Assembly: GCA_932521035.1 (NCBI GenBank)
Contig: OW051494.1
Coordinates: forward strand, 10,526,001-10,590,000
DNA: 64,000 nt
From: Oscheius dolichura
Taxonomy: Eukaryota; Nematoda; Chromadorea; Rhabditida; Rhabditidae
Reading direction: 5' to 3'
Part shown: positions 1-10,987 of the stretch, in pieces
Position numbering within the stretch: the stretch's first letter is position 1
Layout of the letters: every line of letters starts with the position of its first letter
Made by a program: the position numbers and the translations under genes
Notes under the pieces: model-generated
Told to the model about the DNA's origin: nothing
What the model saw: only the letters and a program-made list of their open reading frames with translations
Database searches by the model: none

Positions 1-480
1 GTCATTTATAGTCTATTTCTCTTCAATTTTGATGATTTTTAAAGTTGTGAACTCATTTTTCTGCAAAAAACGGCCAGTTCCCGGTGCGGCAATCACATAT
101 GTGCATAATTTGATTGGTAGAAGCCATATCAATGCACATTGCGGTGTACATCGTCAGTGGTGCTTGCAGAAGCGAGCGGAAGATGATTTTTTCAGGATAA
201 GAATTATGTTTTTGAGACGAGTGGATAATCGCATTAGAAACCCCTCTCTTCTTTCGCGGGTTGGATGTTTTGCTCATGCAAAATGGATTAGGCTCTGCTG
301 GGGGACTGATTCATCCTCCCACTCGGGGACAACGGATAGGACAAGGAGACATTAGTTTGCAGAAAATTAGGAAGATTTTCATTTTTAATCAAATAGAGGG
401 GACTTGGATGGAAAAAATGGGGATCAAAGTGGGAAAAATGGGAAAACTGGACTAGATGGAGGCGACACAGTTAAACAGCG
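1..480. other. No supported gene; weak minus-strand ORF
   Basis: A 74-residue minus-strand ORF at 53-277 (starting MSKTSNPRKKRG, ending GNWPFFAEK) has no recognisable domain, and no splice partners could be placed on either side. It may be a terminal exon of a gene running out of the window, but nothing else supports that. The rest of the interval is AT-rich without structure. Confidence 0.2.
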
Positions 481-660
481 CCACAGCTAAAGAACACAAA
501 TAGACAGCTAAACTGTTTGATAACGCCACAGTTAGACAGCTTTGCAACTAGAAAATTGCGCAGCGCCACAATTAGACAGTTACACCACTACAGTTAGACA
601 GTTAGACAGTTAGACAGTTACGCGGCTAGAAAGAGCCACAGTTAGAGAGCTAGAGGAGCC
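470..660. repeat. CAGTTAGACAG minisatellite
   Basis: Many imperfect copies of a CCACAGTTAGACAGC-like unit, including three perfect tandem CAGTTAGA units near 597-620. The same word recurs at 1018-1060, 12000, 52640-52800 and 60255. It also occurs inside two members of the CCACAAACGACGCGG palindromic element (38441 and 41166), so the two repeats are probably related. Confidence 0.75.
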
Positions 661-1537
661 GGCCAAAATATTCTTCAAAATTTTCTCTAATTATAGAAAG
701 TGTGCAAAAACGTTCAACTTTTACTTTAAGTTCTTGGCGTGACTCTCTCTACCTGTTCACGCCCCAGAGAATGAACTATTCCGAAGTAAGTATTCTAAAA
801 TGTAATTAGGCGGCCACCATGTGATAAGATAAGATCACTCACTGCTGGAGCGAGCATGTTCTTTGTGTGTTGGCCAGGGAGCCAAAAATGGAGCAGCCTG
901 GGGGAAGGAAAAGGACACCGGCCATAGAAAATTCAAAAAACTTGCCCTATAAACAATGGAAAATTGGAAATGAGTGAGTATTTTGGAAGAAAGGGCAAGT
1001 TGAGGGCTGGGAAACATGGTTAGACAGCGAGGCAGCTACAGTTAGACAGTTAGACAGTTGAAAATCCAAGAAAACGCCAAAACTCGTAAAAAAATTCTCA
1101 ACGCAGCACAATTTGTACGAGACTATTATTTGATCTCTTCTTTCTTGCACATATATTTGTCTATTTTTTATATTCAGACGTGGCGTGCGTTGATTTCTTT
1201 ATGAATGCGTGATTGTTCTTGATGGAGCGGCTGCGTCAAAGCTTCTTTTACCCACCGGCCTGTGTATCATGTTCATCAGCCGGCTGCTCAAAATAGACGC
1301 ATATTTTGAACGTAAAAATGGAGGTGCGGGGGAAATGTGACTGTAGAGAATAGACTACGGCACTGACATGACTTACTCAACCCTGCCTCTAGTCCTTGTG
1401 GTCAGATTTGTGCAAGCGGAGCGGAAAAAGAAACGAAAGCGCTTTCCCGCCCAATTCTACCTATTTTTTTGGGCAAAATCACTGCGAGACCCTTCAAAAA
1501 GTTCCAAATAGTGAATAGAATAAAAACAAAAGAGAGT

Positions 1538-1610
1538 TGATCCCGGCCGGGTTCGAACCGGCGACCTTCTGCGTGTGAAGCAGACGTGATAACCACTACA
1601 CTACGAGACC
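1538..1610 (-). tRNA. tRNA-Val (CAC)
   Basis: A 73-nt cloverleaf. The acceptor stem GGTCTCG pairs with CGGGATC, discriminator A. The anticodon stem TCTGC/GCAGA closes the loop TTCACAC, giving anticodon CAC. The T arm is CCGGTTCGAACCCGG. There is no intron. Confidence 0.93.
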
Positions 1611-2790
1611 TCTACGAGCAACGTCAACCGCTGGTCGCCTCAGTCTCTGGGTGACCTTTCTCGGGCCATTCTGACTGGATACTGGGACTTTTGAGGTTTT
1701 TATATTACTAGAATGGGTAGATTGGAGGGAATTATGGAGGAAAACACTGAGAAATAAAGCTGAACCGTTGACCAGGTCGTCAGTTCACTTGTTGGCTCTC
1801 AATGGGTGAAAACTACTGGGTGACCGGGCCAGTGCCCTTCCCTAGCATTCCGTCCAACTTGTTGTACATTTCGCCAGGATCCTCTCTCTGCAAACATTCT
1901 CCTCTCCCGCCATATTTGAATATTTGACGAGCTTTCCGCCGTTCCTGGCCGACCCAGCCCCCTGCGCGCCACTCTCTGCCCAGCTGAACATTTCTACCAT
2001 CTCTGCTTTACTCTGACCTTTATTCTTTCAAAAGTATAACCATCGTCATATTGTTTTTTCCCTGTAGGGAAAGGTGGCGTGCCCAGCTTATTATGATCGC
2101 CGCGTCTGACACGTGTCAAACCATTCTAGACAGAGCTATATGGCAGCACCGTGATACTCCTTTCTGTTCGTAATACTCTCTGCTTTAATCTGACCCATTT
2201 ATTTCTCTATTCTTTCAAAAACCAAACCTTTCTTTCCGCGCCCTGATCCGACCATTCCTTCCCCGTTTCGTCTCCCTATTCCCCCGCTTGAAATCTACCA
2301 ATTCTTAATTCCCTCTCAGTCGCATATATCCACTTACTCTTTCATTTAAAAAGGGGGAAGAGGAAGGCAGAATATGCCCCTCAAGACCAGGTATATAGCC
2401 ATAAAAGTAACCGATCATAACCAATGGATTTAAGGAAGGAGCATTCGTTTGGGAAGCTTGAGGACAAAGAGGACCAGAGATGCGGCGCCAACCACATACA
2501 GTTACAAGTCAAAACCATCGAACAGGTAGGATAATTCAACAGCGTCAAAATTATCAAAAATTACAGAAACAACTCGAAGACCCGCCTGCTTGACCGATGG
2601 ATTAACTTGGGGATCGGGGATATAAATATGCTGTACCTATTCGTAAAAATTTGTGAGTTCCATGGACGGTCAAATAAAACAAAAAGATTTCAGGAAGAGT
2701 ACATATCACCGAGAGAGCCATAATGATTAATAAAGTTTTTTAAATCTTTTTTTTTGTGTTGTAATTGTCATTGAATGGGGGAATGGATGG
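1611..2790. other. Spacer of the tRNA-Val inverted repeat, no gene seen
   Basis: No ORF with coding character and no convincing splice pairs. It contains ordinary AT/CT-rich sequence with several CTCTCTGC-type tracts. The outer parts belong to the duplication arms. Confidence 0.5.
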
Positions 2791-2984
2791 GCGGAGAGGA
2801 AAGAGATTATAAGGAGGTTTTGGAATAAAAGAGGACAGAACAGTATGACACATATTCCTCCAATCTACCCATTCTAGTAGTGTAAAAGCATCAAAAGTCC
2901 CATTATCCAGCCAGAATGGTCCGAGAAAGGCCACCCTGAGCCACCCAGAGACTGAGCCGACCAGCGGATAATGTCTTTCGCAGA

Positions 2985-3057
2985 GGTCTCGTAGTGTAGT
3001 GGTTATCACGTCTGCTTCACACGCAGAAGGTCGCCGGTTCGAACCCGGCCGGGATCA
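2985..3057 (+). tRNA. tRNA-Val (CAC), second copy
   Basis: Same 73-nt sequence as the minus-strand gene at 1538-1610, with anticodon CAC and an intact T arm. It sits in the opposite arm of the inverted duplication. Confidence 0.93.
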
Positions 3058-3759
3058 ACTCTCTTTTGTTTTTATTCTATTCACTATTTGGAACTTTTTG
3101 AAGGGTCTCGCAGTTATTTTGCCCAAAAAAAATAGGTAGAATTGGGCGGGAAAGGCCTTTGCAGGGTTTTTTGCAATCTTTTTCTGCTCCGCTGCAAAAA
3201 TCGGCACCAATTGATCGTGGAAGGGTATTTCCTCCCGTTCCCGGCTCAAAATAACAAGCCCCTCGCGTTCCGGCCTCGGCGTCCTCAAACGAAATAAACG
3301 CCACACTAATTAACGTTCTTTGACCTTTTGTTGTTTATTTATCGGCCGGGGGCTTTCCTCCCGGGAGCCTAAAATAGCCTCAGTTTTCTCCCTCCCTTCA
3401 GTGGATAAATATGGCTCAACTGGAATATGAACCAGGGCCTCCCGTTTTCCAAAAACATCAAAAATCAAGTATTGCCAGTGGGTAAAAAAAGATTCTTATT
3501 AGTATTTTCAGGCGAGAAAAAGGAAAAATATAGAAAAAAAGAGGAGAGATCATGAAATCTTGGCTCTGGCTGTGGTAGCTGTGGCTTGGTTCCTGTGGCT
3601 CTTTTTTGGGGGTGCTAGGCTGTGGCTCGGGCTCGGGAGGTTAGCATTCGCTTATATTATTCCATCGCTTTTAGCCTAAACTAAGGAAATTTGTTAGAAA
3701 ATGGAGAAAAATTGCCGAAGAAGGAGCCGAAGATAGAGGGGAACGGTCTCAGACGCGTC

Positions 3760-3847
3760 GCACCCGTAAAGTCTCGGCAAGTCCGCCGTTTTTATAAAAT
3801 ACGGCTCTGGACTAAAGATGAGCGAGCTGCCGAGACTTTACGGGTGC
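3760..3847. repeat. Family A hairpin element (GCACCCGTAAA termini)
   Basis: Inverted termini GCACCCGTAAAGTCTCGGCA and its complement flank a 45-base loop. Same family as the elements at 4395, 5048, 5207, 11633, 11747, 39274, 58018, 60947, 62992 and 63150. It looks like a non-autonomous miniature inverted-repeat element; no coding capacity. Confidence 0.85.
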
Positions 3848-4394
3848 AGAAGCATGAGAAAAATCTGGGGAAATCTTCAAAAGAGCCACTTCTACACCGC
3901 CAAACAACCACAGACACCGTCCACAGGGGGTGAGAAGTGCCGCGAGGGAAAAGAAGAAAACCGAACGGAATATCCCGAGCTAAAATTTGGCCGGAATAGA
4001 GAGGAATAAGAGTAGAAAATGGGGAAGAACGGAGAGTAAGTTGATGGGGGAAGAAAGGAAGGAATAATGGACCAACAGGAGAAGAATTACAAGAATATAG
4101 TTAAGCTTTCACCAGATTTCCTTGGTAGGAACGTCAAGAACAAAAAGAGAAGAAGGACAACGAGGAAGAAGGGAAAGGGAGAAGAGAACGGCCGAGGTGG
4201 TAAAATTAGGGACCACAAAGTGGAAATTAGATTTCAGCGCAACCTTTAGATTTTTATACCAATCAACAGATTTCATTGTTGTTCTTTACAACTTTTGTTT
4301 TTAGACTATGCAAATCGGATGGCGCAATACCGAGTTATACGCGATTTAGTGGAGCCGTGCCCCCCAGACTCGGTCCTTGATAGTTCGATCCCTT

Positions 4395-4492
4395 GCACCC
4401 GTAAAGTATTGGCAGGAGGATCAGCTTTACTCAAAACTGTTACAAAACTGGGTCGCTTTTATTCCTTTGTCCTGCCGAGACTTTACGGATGC
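4395..4492. repeat. Family A hairpin element
   Basis: Termini are slightly diverged (GTAAAGTATTGGCAG and GACTTTACGGATGC). The interior contains AAAACTGTTACAAAACTG, which is the reverse complement of the interior of the 5048 copy. Confidence 0.8.
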
Positions 4493-5047
4493 GGGGGAGA
4501 GGACTATCGATGGCCGAGCCGATCAAAGGCCCGGCGGGTAACGGTTAATTTGAACAACCCTCCAAAATTAGAAGAAAAATGGACGAATCAGTGTTGGTTA
4601 CGGTATTTAATCTTTAAAAGTATCGAGAAGTGTATGGAAAAGTAGGGAAAACGGAGCCAAAATGTGGGAATATCGGGTGGCGACCGTTGTATAAACTATG
4701 GGAACTGTTGACAATTGGCCGGCCCCGAATTCTATCCTTTCCCTAAATTTCTCCAAAATGTAGCGGGTCCAGCTGTTTCTCTTCTCCCATTTAAATCATT
4801 AAAACCCCGGGGGAATGACGAGGCCGGCTTTTGACGCGCCGGCGCTCAAAATGTGCGAATAATGGCCGCACTCACAGCGATTTTGGAACAGCTGTTTTGT
4901 GGGCGCGGAGTGATTTTCGAAGGAGAGAACAAGTTGCACTCTCGTCCTCTTTCTCCCCGGTTTCCCTTTTGAGAATTATTCATAGAAAGGAACGACGAGA
5001 ATAGGGGGATCTTTGAAATGGCTCGGTCTTCGATATTCTGATCCCCT

Positions 5048-5145
5048 GCACCCGTAAAGCCTCGGCAAGACAAATGTATAAAGTCGCCATAGTTTTGTAA
5101 CAGTTTTGAATAAAGATGACCCTCCTGCCGAGAATTTACGGGTGC
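5048..5145. repeat. Family A hairpin element, long form
   Basis: 98 bp with near-perfect termini. The palindrome extends outward into GATCCCCTGCACCCG. The interior holds GTTTTGTAACAGTTTTGAA, conserved in the copies at 58018 and 62992. Confidence 0.85.
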
Positions 5146-5206
5146 AGGGGATCGGACTAGCGAGGATCGAGCCGATGTTGAACGTGGAACAAGAGCTGAG
5201 CCGTCC

Positions 5207-5285
5207 GCACCCGTAAAATCTCGGCAGCTGAAAGTTCTTTTAGCAAAAGTAACAGCTTCTCGTCTTGCCGAGACATTACGGGTGC
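5207..5285. repeat. Family A hairpin element, short form
   Basis: 79 bp, interior AGCTGAAAGTTCTTTTAGC. It follows the long form at 5048 after a 61-bp spacer. The same long-then-short arrangement with a 61-bp spacer recurs at 62992-63228. Confidence 0.85.
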
Positions 5286-5559
5286 AGCGGATCGGACTAG
5301 CGAGGACTGAGCTGTAAAATCCCGGCCATTTTTAGGACAGGTGACTTTTGTTCCCTCTTGAGGGGCTCGAACAGAAAACGGGAGAGAGAGAGAGCAAGGA
5401 ACGGAAATTACTGATTCATGAGAGGCACGGAGCCCCGTTTTTTTTTTTGGAATTCCCCATTTTTAGTCGCTTTTTAGAATTCTGAGGATCTTTCAGAGTA
5501 CTCAGCAGCGTAAAAATATAAGGAGCAATGGGGAAATGATGGATTTGGTTGCCTGGAAC

Positions 5560-6370
5560 GGGTAAAACCTGAAATTTCCCGATTTTTAACGAAGAAAACC
5601 TCGATTTTTCCGATATTTTGCGGTTTGAATGAGATAATTACGAAGAATATGAGAAAACAGAGGTCTCAAGGGATATTTTGTAGGAAAATGGCGGTAAAAT
5701 GGAAGAAATAGAAATATATGGAGGACAAGGAGAGATGGAGCGGGGGAAAGAACCATAGTTCCCATGAAAACAGGCGAGAGAAAGTAATTTTCCCAGAAAA
5801 CCAGGCAAATCTGATTTGGTTGCAATAAATTGACGAAATAGAATGGTAAAAACAGTGAAAAAAAGACCATTCTTGTAGAAAAATGGATAGAAACCTCTTC
5901 TAATGAGGGAAAATGAGAGATAGAAGGGTAAACACGGTATTTATGGTCCAAAACTATTGAAATTTAGCAAAACAACCAGTTTTTGATGTAGAATTCAGCA
6001 AAAAACCATGTAGGAGAGAGAAAATGAAGTAAACTCCAAATTTACCGCCTACTAGTTTAAAGGGGGGAGTTTTCATGAAAGGAGGAGGAAAGCTAGTTGA
6101 AAAGACCAATTTTGACGTAAAAACTCGGTGGAAATTCATGTAAAACCGAGAAAAGCACCTAAAATTGGTATTTATCGGTCGAGAAGCTCAACAAATGGTT
6201 ATTTTCATAGAAAGAGGGCCGAAATTCGTTGAAACAGCCGTTTTCGACATCAATTCAGGGGAAAATCCATGTACCCGCGATAAAAACATTCAAAATTGGG
6301 TATTTCCAGCTCAAAATAATTCAAAAACAGTGATTTCCCTCTAAAAAAGGCGGAACAAAAATGTGCAGAG
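5560..6370. repeat. Diverged tandem repeat of about 133 bp
   Basis: Related units can be aligned at about 5969, 6102 and 6235 on the pattern CCAGTTTTTGATGTAGAATT ... AAAACCATGTA, with weaker units on either side near 5863 and 6327. The spacing of the three best units is about 133 bases. Minus-strand ORFs here are by-products of the repeat. Confidence 0.5.
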
Positions 6371-7153
6371 CATAATCGAATAAGAGAGAGAGCAAGGAAG
6401 GGAGGGAGCTCTCTCTCTGCAATTCTCTGCTAAGGCCAGTTCATTTGGGACGTCGCTTCCTCCTCTGAGAAGAGAGATCCCAAAAAACGAAGACGAAAAG
6501 GAGAAGAATAGTACTACTAATTACAGGAGAGAGAGAGAGGCCCCCTGGTGACCCCTCTGAGTGAGGGCAACAACACCCATGAGAGAGAAGAGAACAGAGA
6601 AGAGAGAGGGTGTTGCTTGTTGGCTGTGTTGGTGGTTCGGAGCGGGAGGGGGGACACAGCTGTCACATGATAAAACGGGGGCAGAGGAGGGGGGCAGCCG
6701 ATGCCCCTTTCCCTCCAGGTGCAGCTGGGGGGCACAGGGGGCACCCCCTGCCGGAAAATGACCGGGAAATAGTCCTGAAATTTGCTCTAGTTTCCCTTCG
6801 AAACTTCGAGGAAAAGACCCTCTGCCTCTCCTGCTTCCAGTTTCTCTCTCTCTCTCTTCCCCGCTTCACTTCTCGAGCATTTGCGCCTGGTCGATGCGAG
6901 GCGGTCGCGTCGCGGGCCAAATGAAACATAAGCCAGCAGTTTGTGTGTTGTGGACGGCGGAAACTATTTGAACGCCGTTTTTTTAATCATAAAAACGGTC
7001 AAAAATCACTGAAAAGTGAAGAAAATGACTCAAAAACCGGGAAATTGATTCAAAAAGTCAAAAAAATCACTTTTCGCGGGTTTAGGTCCCAAGGGGAAGA
7101 GAAAAGATGAAAGTTTTAAAAAAAGAAGGTTTTAAAAAAAGCAAAAATATTTC

Positions 7154-7225
7154 TGCCTCATGCTGGAATCGAACCAGCGACCTTCTGTTTACTAGACAGA
7201 CGCTCTGCCACTGAGCCAATGAGGC
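7154..7225 (-). tRNA. tRNA-Thr (AGT)
   Basis: A 72-nt cloverleaf. The acceptor stem GCCTCAT pairs with ATGAGGC. The anticodon stem TCTGT/ACAGA closes loop CTAGTAA, anticodon AGT. The T arm is GCTGGTTCGATTCCAGC. An identical gene lies at 55015-55086 on the other strand. Confidence 0.93.
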
Positions 7226-7374
7226 GTACGGTTTGCCGCGCTTTTGATTGTCCCTTGTACTGTCGGGTTGGCTAAAAGGGAATAGCGCCTAATCTGTCCG
7301 TTCTTTCGTGTAAAAACGGGATTTTTTCGGGGGGTTTTGTAAATTTTGGTTAGAGCCATCCCATTCAAGAGCAA

Positions 7375-7788
7375 ATGGACTTGACTGGCCGGTTGAATGC
7401 GCCCCCGTGGCCGTACAACGAGGGTCCGACGCCGCGTCTCGACGATCAGCGCCTGGTGGTTGTGGTGAACAAGACGGAAGAGGATGTGGAGTCGCGTCTG
7501 CTCCAGCTGAAGAGGACTGTCCACGGGACGAGCTTCTTCCTCGCCACGGCGGCGGTTCAACAGCGCGGTCGACTCGGCGAGTACCGCGAGATGCTGTTGG
7601 ACTATCGCGAGAAGCTGGAACAGCGAGCCGACTGGCTGCGTCGCACCGTGGAACAGCTCAAGGAAGACGTCCAACTCGAGCAGGGAGGCGACCGGCCGAG
7701 GCAGCTGCCGAACCAGGAGGAGGACGGCTACTTCCAGCCCGGCGACGACGGACATCCGGCTGAGGAAAAGACTAAAAAGGCTAAATAA
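7375..7788 (+). CDS. Unrecognised coiled-coil protein, 137 aa
   Basis: A single open exon, strikingly GC-rich (many C/G third positions) against AT-rich flanks, which supports coding. The protein starts MDLTGRLNAPPWPYNEGPTP. Residues about 55-110 form a charged helix with heptad character (EYREMLLDYREKLEQRADWL, then VEQLKEDVQLEQ), and the C-terminus is polar and ends in a KKTKKAK-like basic tail. There is no signal peptide or membrane span. An AATAAA lies at about 7823, 35 bases past the stop, consistent with a short 3' UTR. The minus-strand ORF over the same bases (7192-7755) is a codon-bias shadow and runs into the tRNA-Thr. Family unknown; the start is the first ATG of the open frame. Confidence 0.65.
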   Translation: MDLTGRLNAPPWPYNEGPTPRLDDQRLVVVVNKTEEDVESRLLQLKRTVHGTSFFLATAAVQQRGRLGEYREMLLDYREKLEQRADWLRRTVEQLKEDVQLEQGGDRPRQLPNQEEDGYFQPGDDGHPAEEKTKKAK

Positions 7789-7824
7789 ACAGATCAGCCT
7801 ATCCTAGTCTTCGAACAATAACTA

Positions 7825-8640
7825 ATAAAGTAGTTTGTAGCCAGTTTTACCATTTTCATTACAATTTTTGGTTATTTTATGGTAGTTTATAGTCATTTAT
7901 CCGTAAATTATTGAAACAAACGACTTGGAGGAGCATTTGGAGCAGATTTTAGGGTACAGTAGACTATATCCTGTTGGCGCGCGCATTCAAAATTCAAATG
8001 GCGTATTCACGTTTACAATGAATTTTAAGGCCCTCATGTATCCAAAATTAGGATAAAGATCATGAAAATGAAGTAAAATGAGCCAAAAAAATATAAAAAT
8101 GACTAAAAATGAGCTAGAAACAAGAAAATATGGCCGTGTGATCAAACGTATCGTTTACAGTAACTTCAGCGCGCGCACTGTGATTTTGTGCACTAGCGTT
8201 GGATGAAATTCGAAGGCGACACTTTATGCTCATTTTTCTCGTTGTTTTTGTATTTTTATCCATATTTTTGATATTTTTTCTTGATCAGGAAAAAATTCTG
8301 CATTTTTTGAATCTAAATTCATGAGAAATTGAATGATTTTGGCTTTGGGAGAAACGAAATAGGGAAAATTGGTAGAATTGCGGGCTCAAAAGGTTCCCAC
8401 CACGAAAATAGAGGATATAATGGATTTTAACTGTTTTTATCCTATAGAATAGATAGTTTTCGACTTCAGGATAGCTTGTTTTTCCATAACGTCCAATAAA
8501 ACGTTCAACTTTTTGGATGATCGCCTTCTCCACGCCTGTTTGACTTCAGAAACCCGGTCAACAATAATAATTTCATGTAGTTTTACGTTTTTTTGGCTTT
8601 GGAGTACGACTTTCTTCCCTTGGAAGGCTGAAAAGACTGG
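7825..8640. other. No gene; inverted GCGCGCGCA-bounded repeat
   Basis: Between about 7976 and 8230, GGCGCGCGCATTCAAAATTC and TTTACAGTAACTTCAGCGCG bound an AT-rich interior in inverted orientation, resembling the GCGCGCCCGCTGTTTACGCG sequence at 54010. The remainder is AT-rich. The minus ORFs at 8285-8727 have no recognisable content. Confidence 0.4.
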
Positions 8641-8967
8641 ATGGATCCCTGGAGCCGTATTCTGCATGTCTCGGACCTGGTCAAAAGTAAGGAGAAGCCC
8701 CTCCCGCCCCAGCAGAGCCTGGCCCATATTGTCCGCGTCGTCTATGAGGTCAGTTATCTTCCTCTTTCCTCAAAATTTGATCTTTTGAAGCGGCTAAGAA
8801 CCAGGGAATTTCTATTGTCCCTGCTGACTAAAAAGTCCAGATTTTTTCAGCCCCTTATGGTCGCTGTTCACCCCCACATCCTGGCCTTTGTATTCTTCCA
8901 AATGGCGGGAAAGCCTCGTCGTTCTTCGGCGGCTGAGAGCCTGTCTGCCCGACGTCAACCAGGCGTT
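8641..8967 (+). CDS. Possible two-exon gene fragment, unrecognised
   Basis: The first segment starts MDPWSRILHVSDLVKSKEKP and ends at a GAG|GTCAGT donor near 8748. A second candidate exon follows a TTTTTTCAG acceptor at 8850. In phase it reads PLMVAVHPHILAFVFFQMAG and stays open past 8967; an alternative frame (PLWSLFTPTSWPLYSSKWRE) is also open, so the join is unsure. Both segments are GC-richer than their surroundings. No domain was recognised, and no further exons were found before the long foldback repeat beginning near 9350. It could be a real small gene or a decayed fragment. Confidence 0.25.
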
Positions 8968-9311
8968 CTTTTTACTAATCTCTTCTTATTACTCTTCTAG
9001 TTGTCTGGGTGGGGGGGGGGGGGGCTACTTACCGTATCCACCAGGTTCAAATCTTGAAAATTCCATCAGAATCTCTTGTTTTTATCCGGCTACCGTATTC
9101 TATGACACTAAAAGTTTATTTCAATCGAAGATTTTGTAGCAATGAAGACATTTTGTACCCTCTTTTCGTTTTATCGCCTTCCCTTGACTGGGAAGGCTTT
9201 CCAAAATTTCTGATAACCACATCTGACGATGGGTTGAAGCTTTTCGTTACCTAAAACCTAGGCAAACTTGTTTGCACCTTCCGATCGGCGTGCCAAGAAG
9301 CCATAGCGCAC

Positions 9312-9335
9312 AGCTGCCGAGATTTTACGGGTGCG
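9312..9335 (+). repeat. Half of a family A hairpin element
   Basis: Only the right terminus, CTGCCGAGATTTTACGGGTGC, is present; no partner within 150 bases. Confidence 0.7.
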
Positions 9336-9349
9336 GCGACGGTATCTTC

Positions 9350-10600
9350 GGGGCTAGAATTCCAAGACATCGTCTGGAGCCGAATGACTCCGCTCGAACT
9401 TCTCCACTTCTGTGGACCTATGATATACCACTAAATTGCTCTCGGCGAGCTCTTTCCAACGCCGTTTACAGCTCAGCCAGAATGAATCTCCTGCACGTGT
9501 TTGGTTAAGAATAAGCCCTATACCCCCTATTTGAATATTCAAAATGATCTCCAGGCTTGATCGAGGGCCACCGTTCCAAATACTCCACCTCTGTGGCTCT
9601 ATCATATGCTCTATCCTGTGGCTCTATCATATACCGTTAGAAAGAGCTTGTCGAGCTGATTCTGAAAAACCAGCCCTCCTCGCGGGAGGTGGCTTCTGTG
9701 TCACGTTATGGCTTCAAAATCATAAATCGAGGGGTAAGCCAATACAAATATCCCGTTGTGGCGGTCAACAGTCTGTTTCAGGTTTTTCCCACCTGGCGAA
9801 GAAGATCTGATAGATAAATCCATAAAAAATCTTTTCTGGTGGTCCAGTTTTCTCCAGAAGTCAGTTCCAGAACCTCTCCTTCCTTCTCCTCCTACTCACT
9901 TGTATGCCTTTGATCACTGATGTCTTCTTTTGGAACTTTCATTAGAGAGCCTTTTTTTGTTCTTATTTTCATCCTCTTACTCTAAAACTCAGCCCGATCC
10001 ATTGACTACCCTACCTCCAGCCCTCTTTTCCAAGAATTGACCCGCATTACCGTAATCTTTGCTCCGGGATAGAGTATTTGGGGTACCAGCCGTTATACCG
10101 AAATTCAGGTTATATTTTTACTCTTTTCTCCAACAAATATTCTTTGCCAGGGTCCATTTGATGGGAAAAACACAAAACAGGCCAAAGAATGAGGTTTTCC
10201 AAAGTTGACCGCCACAACAGGGGATATTTGTATTGGCTTACCCCCCGGTTTATGATGTAGGGGCCATAACGTGACACAGAAGCCACCTCCAGCGACGAGA
10301 GTTAGTTTTTCAGAATCAGCTCGACGAGCTCTTTCTAACGGTCTATGATAGAGCCACAGAGGTGGAGTATTTGGAACGGTGGCCCTCGATCAAGCCTGGA
10401 GATCATTTTGAATATTCAAATAGGGGGTATAGGGCTTATTCTTAACCAAAATAGGTGCCAGAAATTCATTCTGGCCGAGATCAAACATCTTATTGTAGAT
10501 CTTGAGGAGCTCTTTCTAGCGGTATATGATAGATCCACAGAAGTGGAGAACTTGCGACGGAGTCATTCGATTCCATATCTATTGAAATAGTGGAGTTTTT
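9350..10600. repeat. Long foldback repeat (dispersed family E)
   Basis: The left arm (about 9380-9830) and right arm (about 10150-10590) are inverted copies: both encode the same string beginning MIEPQRWSIWNGGPRSSLE when read toward the centre, through GCCCTATACCCCCTATTTGA. The 320-base spacer is unrelated. Parts of the arms recur at 42283-42745, 56860-57030 and 63640-64000, so this is a dispersed element and not a gene. Confidence 0.75.
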
Positions 10601-10987
10601 TCTTCAAAAATTAGCCATTTTTTGAAAAAAAAGAGTAGCACGTGATTCGACGAGAGGCGACCTCCCTTTGAACTGCCAAAATGCTCCTGGCGGCCTCCGG
10701 AAACGGACTACAATTGCTTTGCCACTTTCGAAGCCATTTTTCCTTGTCAAAGGGCGCCATTTTGAGAGAGAAAGATTAGGGAGAGAGAGAGAGATTCAGC
10801 CCCCAATTTGCTTCCCTTCCCCCCCCTTTGCCCCCGCTATGCCATCAGCCAGAACTTATCCTGAAATGGTAAATTGCTTCAGTCTTTTTTATGCGGTGGG
10901 GGATCAAATGGAACAGTCAGGCGGAATAAAGTCAGCCATTTTCAGGAAAATCAACGCTACTTTTCGGACAAGAAAAAGGAGACAACG

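Larger units (their letters stand above)
1400..3310. repeat. Large inverted duplication carrying tRNA-Val genes
   Basis: The left arm (about 1400-1770) is matched in reverse complement by the right arm (about 2800-3200). Shared landmarks are the tRNA itself, the AAAACAAAAGAGAGTTGATC flank, the GACCCTTCAAAAAGTTCCAA block and the GAATGGGTAGATTGGAGG block on the other side. The arms have drifted by substitutions and small indels outside the tRNA, while the tRNA parts stay identical as far as I can read. Confidence 0.75.
3311..7150. other. Repeat-rich interval without a supported gene
   Basis: Apart from the hairpin elements and the diverged 133-bp tandem repeat listed separately, I see GA-rich stretches (6370-6620), a CTGTGGCT-rich run (3560-3640) and short ORFs on both strands that have no domain, acceptor or start context. 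None is called as a gene. Confidence 0.5.

Noticed and set aside
3760-5285. CRISPR-like array suggested by regularly repeated palindromes
   Set aside because: The repeats are dispersed inverted-repeat elements with variable spacing in a eukaryotic genome, not direct repeats with unique spacers.
5586-6139. Hydrophobic minus-strand ORFs
   Set aside because: They lie in the diverged 133-bp tandem repeat and reflect its A-rich composition.
6517-6929. Overlapping ORFs on both strands in a GA/CT-rich tract
   Set aside because: Low-complexity sequence, all frames open, no splice or start context.
7192-7755. 187-codon minus-strand ORF
   Set aside because: Shadow of the GC-rich plus-strand gene at 7375-7788; it runs into the tRNA-Thr.
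9354-9605. ORF MIEPQRWSIWNGG, conserved at 10345
   Set aside because: The conservation is explained by the inverted-repeat arms; neither copy shows a real protein beyond the repeat.
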